Below, in pieces: positions 5,181 through 6,469 of a stretch of 6,469 nt of DNA. Below the pieces are notes generated by a model. The model saw only the letters and a list, made by a program, of their open reading frames with translations. It did no database searches and was not told the origin of the DNA. Each line of letters begins with the position of its first letter. Position 1 is the first letter of the stretch. The position numbers were made by a program, and so were the translations under genes. The DNA is from CAYMDJ01 sp964537525 (GTDB lineage Archaea > Aenigmatarchaeota > Aenigmatarchaeia > QMZP01). Location of the stretch: positions 1 to 6,469 of the forward strand of contig CAZIAB010000047.1 in the NCBI GenBank assembly GCA_964537525.1, given 5' to 3'.

Positions 5181-5526
5181 ATCTTATAATAACCGATTTG
5201 AAGAACTTTTCTTGGAAATTTGTCAGTTTCCTGATTTCGTTATCGGAAAAAATCCTACCCTTTGGCACTAAAACAAGCTTGTCATCGTTATCATCAATCC
5301 GGTGTATAACGGCTATACACTTGCCACTGAATCCCTTTAAAGGCTTCGCAACCCCCAGTACATATGCATCTAATTCATCGCCGTCTAGCGCTTTCACTCC
5401 CGGAACAAATCCATAATTAATCTCATAAACAAACCCATATTCTGGGTGCTTGGAACCCATTGGCCTGTCAATTTCAATGAAAACGCTCTTACCAAGAAAA
5501 GTCTTAGCGTCTATAATTTCACTCAT
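5179..5526 (-). CDS. Short family-I-like inorganic pyrophosphatase
   Basis: This 115-residue protein (120 if started at GTG 5541) carries the family I soluble pyrophosphatase signature. DGDELDA at 48-54 fits D-x-D-x-x-D, preceded by NYGFVPG (37-43) and followed by an acidic patch DDNDDK (78-83) before LVLVP, in the order of the metal-binding strands of the classic enzyme. Those enzymes hydrolyse PPi to two phosphates. This one is far shorter than the usual 160-180 residues: the segment before NYG is compressed and the C-terminal third is missing. It fits a short subfamily I recall as annotated 'inorganic pyrophosphatase', so real PPase activity is uncertain. I chose ATG 5526, 5 nt after the hydrolase stop. 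GTG 5541 would overlap that gene by 10 bp but has a GGAAGG SD at 7 nt. GC content is only about 39%, with GAA, ATT, GTT and TTA codons unlike its neighbours, suggesting transfer. Confidence 0.75.
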   Translation of the reverse strand: MSEIIDAKTFLGKSVFIEIDRPMGSKHPEYGFVYEINYGFVPGVKALDGDELDAYVLGVAKPLKGFSGKCIAVIHRIDDNDDKLVLVPKGRIFSDNEIRKLTNFQEKFFKSVIIR

Positions 5527-5531
5527 GTAAA

Positions 5532-6431
5532 TCAAACCCACTCCCCGACCTTCCCCATTATCCAGTCCTTGCCTTCCCGGGGGTAGGTGTCGTAGCCGTG
5601 CTCCCCTGAGAAGAGGGTGAAGAACTCCTTTGGCTCTCCGGCGAGGGAGAATGTCTTCTCTGCGATGGATATGGGGATGACCTGGTCATCCCTTATGTGA
5701 ACCATGAGGATTGGCCTCGGCGATATCCTCCCGATGTAATTGTCAGGGTCTATGGAATTCAGGTACTCTGCCGCCAGGGGGTTGTCCTGCGCAGGGAATC
5801 CATATCCCGAAGTGCTGAGCAGCAGGGCGCCGGAGATTCTTGGCTCTATCCCGGCCCCTATTATTGCGAACCTCCCACCCATGCTCTCCCCTGCAACGAA
5901 TATCTTGTTTTTCTTAATATCAGGCTCTGACCAGAGGACGTCAAACCCTCTCAACCCGTCATAGACCATCTCCTGGTGGACAGAGCCGATGCCAGACGAA
6001 TAATAGCCGAAGTCGGTCTCTATGGTGGGGATGTTCCCCCCGGTTTCACCGTGCCCTCTCTGGTCAATGGCAAGGGTCGCGAACCCCTGATTGTTCAAAT
6101 CCTTCCCAAGGCCGTTCTGCGCCCCCTCCTTGGTGACAGTCGCTCCCGGAAGGATGAAGAAGGCTGGGAAGGGCCCGCTACCTTTCGGGTAGGTCAGCAG
6201 GGCGTGGATGAGCCTCCCGTGGCTCTGGTAGACAATCTTGTAGGTGGTGGAGTTCTCTGTTTCACTAAGCAGGGTCTTGGTGTAATTGATAGCGGGCCTT
6301 CCTGAGAACAGCAGCATCCCCGAGGAGTCTGTCCTCACCTCAGAGAGAGGGTTGTTCCAGAGAAGAATCCACGTGACAGCCGCGCTGGCCGCGAAGATAA
6401 CAAGCAGGAAAACCACGAACCTCCTGTCCAT
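5532..6431 (-). CDS. Membrane-anchored or secreted alpha/beta hydrolase (dienelactone hydrolase/prolyl oligopeptidase-like)
   Basis: This 299-residue protein starts with a hydrophobic segment (residues 5-25, after MDRR) that acts as a signal anchor or signal peptide, so the catalytic domain should be outside the cell. From about residue 65 it has the alpha/beta hydrolase fold: an oxyanion-region strand AFFILPGA (90-97), DQRGHGE (123-129), the nucleophile elbow GESMGG with Ser183, an acid Asp249 in RDDQVIP, and His278 in SGEHGYD. The Ser-Asp-His triad is complete. The likely activity is ester, thioester or peptide hydrolysis; the substrate cannot be read from the sequence. A TATA box lies about 24 bp from the ATG with no SD, so the mRNA is probably leaderless. 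The pyrophosphatase-like gene follows within 5 nt or overlaps it, and the two probably share a transcript, although their base composition differs sharply. The coding region is whole. Confidence 0.88.
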   Translation of the reverse strand: MDRRFVVFLLVIFAASAAVTWILLWNNPLSEVRTDSSGMLLFSGRPAINYTKTLLSETENSTTYKIVYQSHGRLIHALLTYPKGSGPFPAFFILPGATVTKEGAQNGLGKDLNNQGFATLAIDQRGHGETGGNIPTIETDFGYYSSGIGSVHQEMVYDGLRGFDVLWSEPDIKKNKIFVAGESMGGRFAIIGAGIEPRISGALLLSTSGYGFPAQDNPLAAEYLNSIDPDNYIGRISPRPILMVHIRDDQVIPISIAEKTFSLAGEPKEFFTLFSGEHGYDTYPREGKDWIMGKVGEWV

Positions 6432-6450
6432 GGGATATTCTTGGAGGGGT

Positions 6451-6459
6451 TAAATAAAA
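6451..6459 (-). promoter_or_regulatory. TATA box of the alpha/beta hydrolase gene (leaderless distance)
   Basis: TTTTATTTA on the minus strand is centred about 24 bp before the ATG at 6431, the same distance as the TATA box of the HAD gene. Transcription should start at or beside the ATG, and the short interval before it (CCAAGAATATCCC) holds no SD. Confidence 0.55.
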
Positions 6460-6469
6460 GTTTGGGTGC

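Overview
The window is chromosomal DNA from an archaeon. The evidence is a 20S proteasome beta subunit with a processed N-terminal threonine, a KH/metallo-beta-lactamase/beta-CASP ribonuclease of the aCPSF1 (FttA) family, an archaeal-type SepF, and promoters of the archaeal TATA type about 24 bp from start codons. The gene set (SepF, psmB next to aCPSF1, and a GTPase/DUF2073/Zn-ribbon trio) is that of Euryarchaeota and some related lineages. The sequence alone does not fix the phylum. Most genes are roughly 55% GC, with heavy use of ATA, AGG, AAG, GAG and GAC codons.

Layout from left to right: sepF is the only plus-strand gene (31-381). It converges on a minus-strand HAD-like hydrolase (426-1058) across a short T-rich gap. 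All other genes are on the minus strand, so in transcription order they run from the right end: membrane-anchored alpha/beta hydrolase (6431-5532), short family-I-like pyrophosphatase (5526-5179), then a 108-bp intergenic region with a promoter. Next comes an operon of Era-like GTPase (5070-4438), DUF2073 protein (4437-4087) and Zn-ribbon protein (4069-3662). It is followed by psmB (3620-2985) with its own TATA box, aCPSF1 (2955-1090), and the HAD gene with its own TATA box. There are no tRNA or rRNA genes, insertion sequences or CRISPR repeats, and no gene-free stretch over 300 bp.

Functionally this is mostly core cell biology: FtsZ-ring anchoring (SepF), protein turnover (PsmB), transcription termination and RNA 3'-end cleavage (aCPSF1), and a tightly coupled GTPase/DUF2073/Zn-ribbon module. 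From memory, that module corresponds to the archaeal 'origin-associated proteins' (OapABC), which are widely conserved but have no settled function. The two metabolic genes at the right edge and the HAD gene are more accessory. The pyrophosphatase-like gene is clearly AT-rich (about 39% GC) against its neighbours and may be a transfer.

The window mixes Shine-Dalgarno-led genes (sepF and the GTPase operon) with genes whose TATA box lies at leaderless distance from the ATG (HAD, alpha/beta hydrolase). I see no clear new multi-gene system. The best leads are the GTPase module with its basic amphipathic N-terminus and duplicated PGKYE motif, the HAD protein lacking its second catalytic aspartate, and the compositionally foreign short pyrophosphatase.
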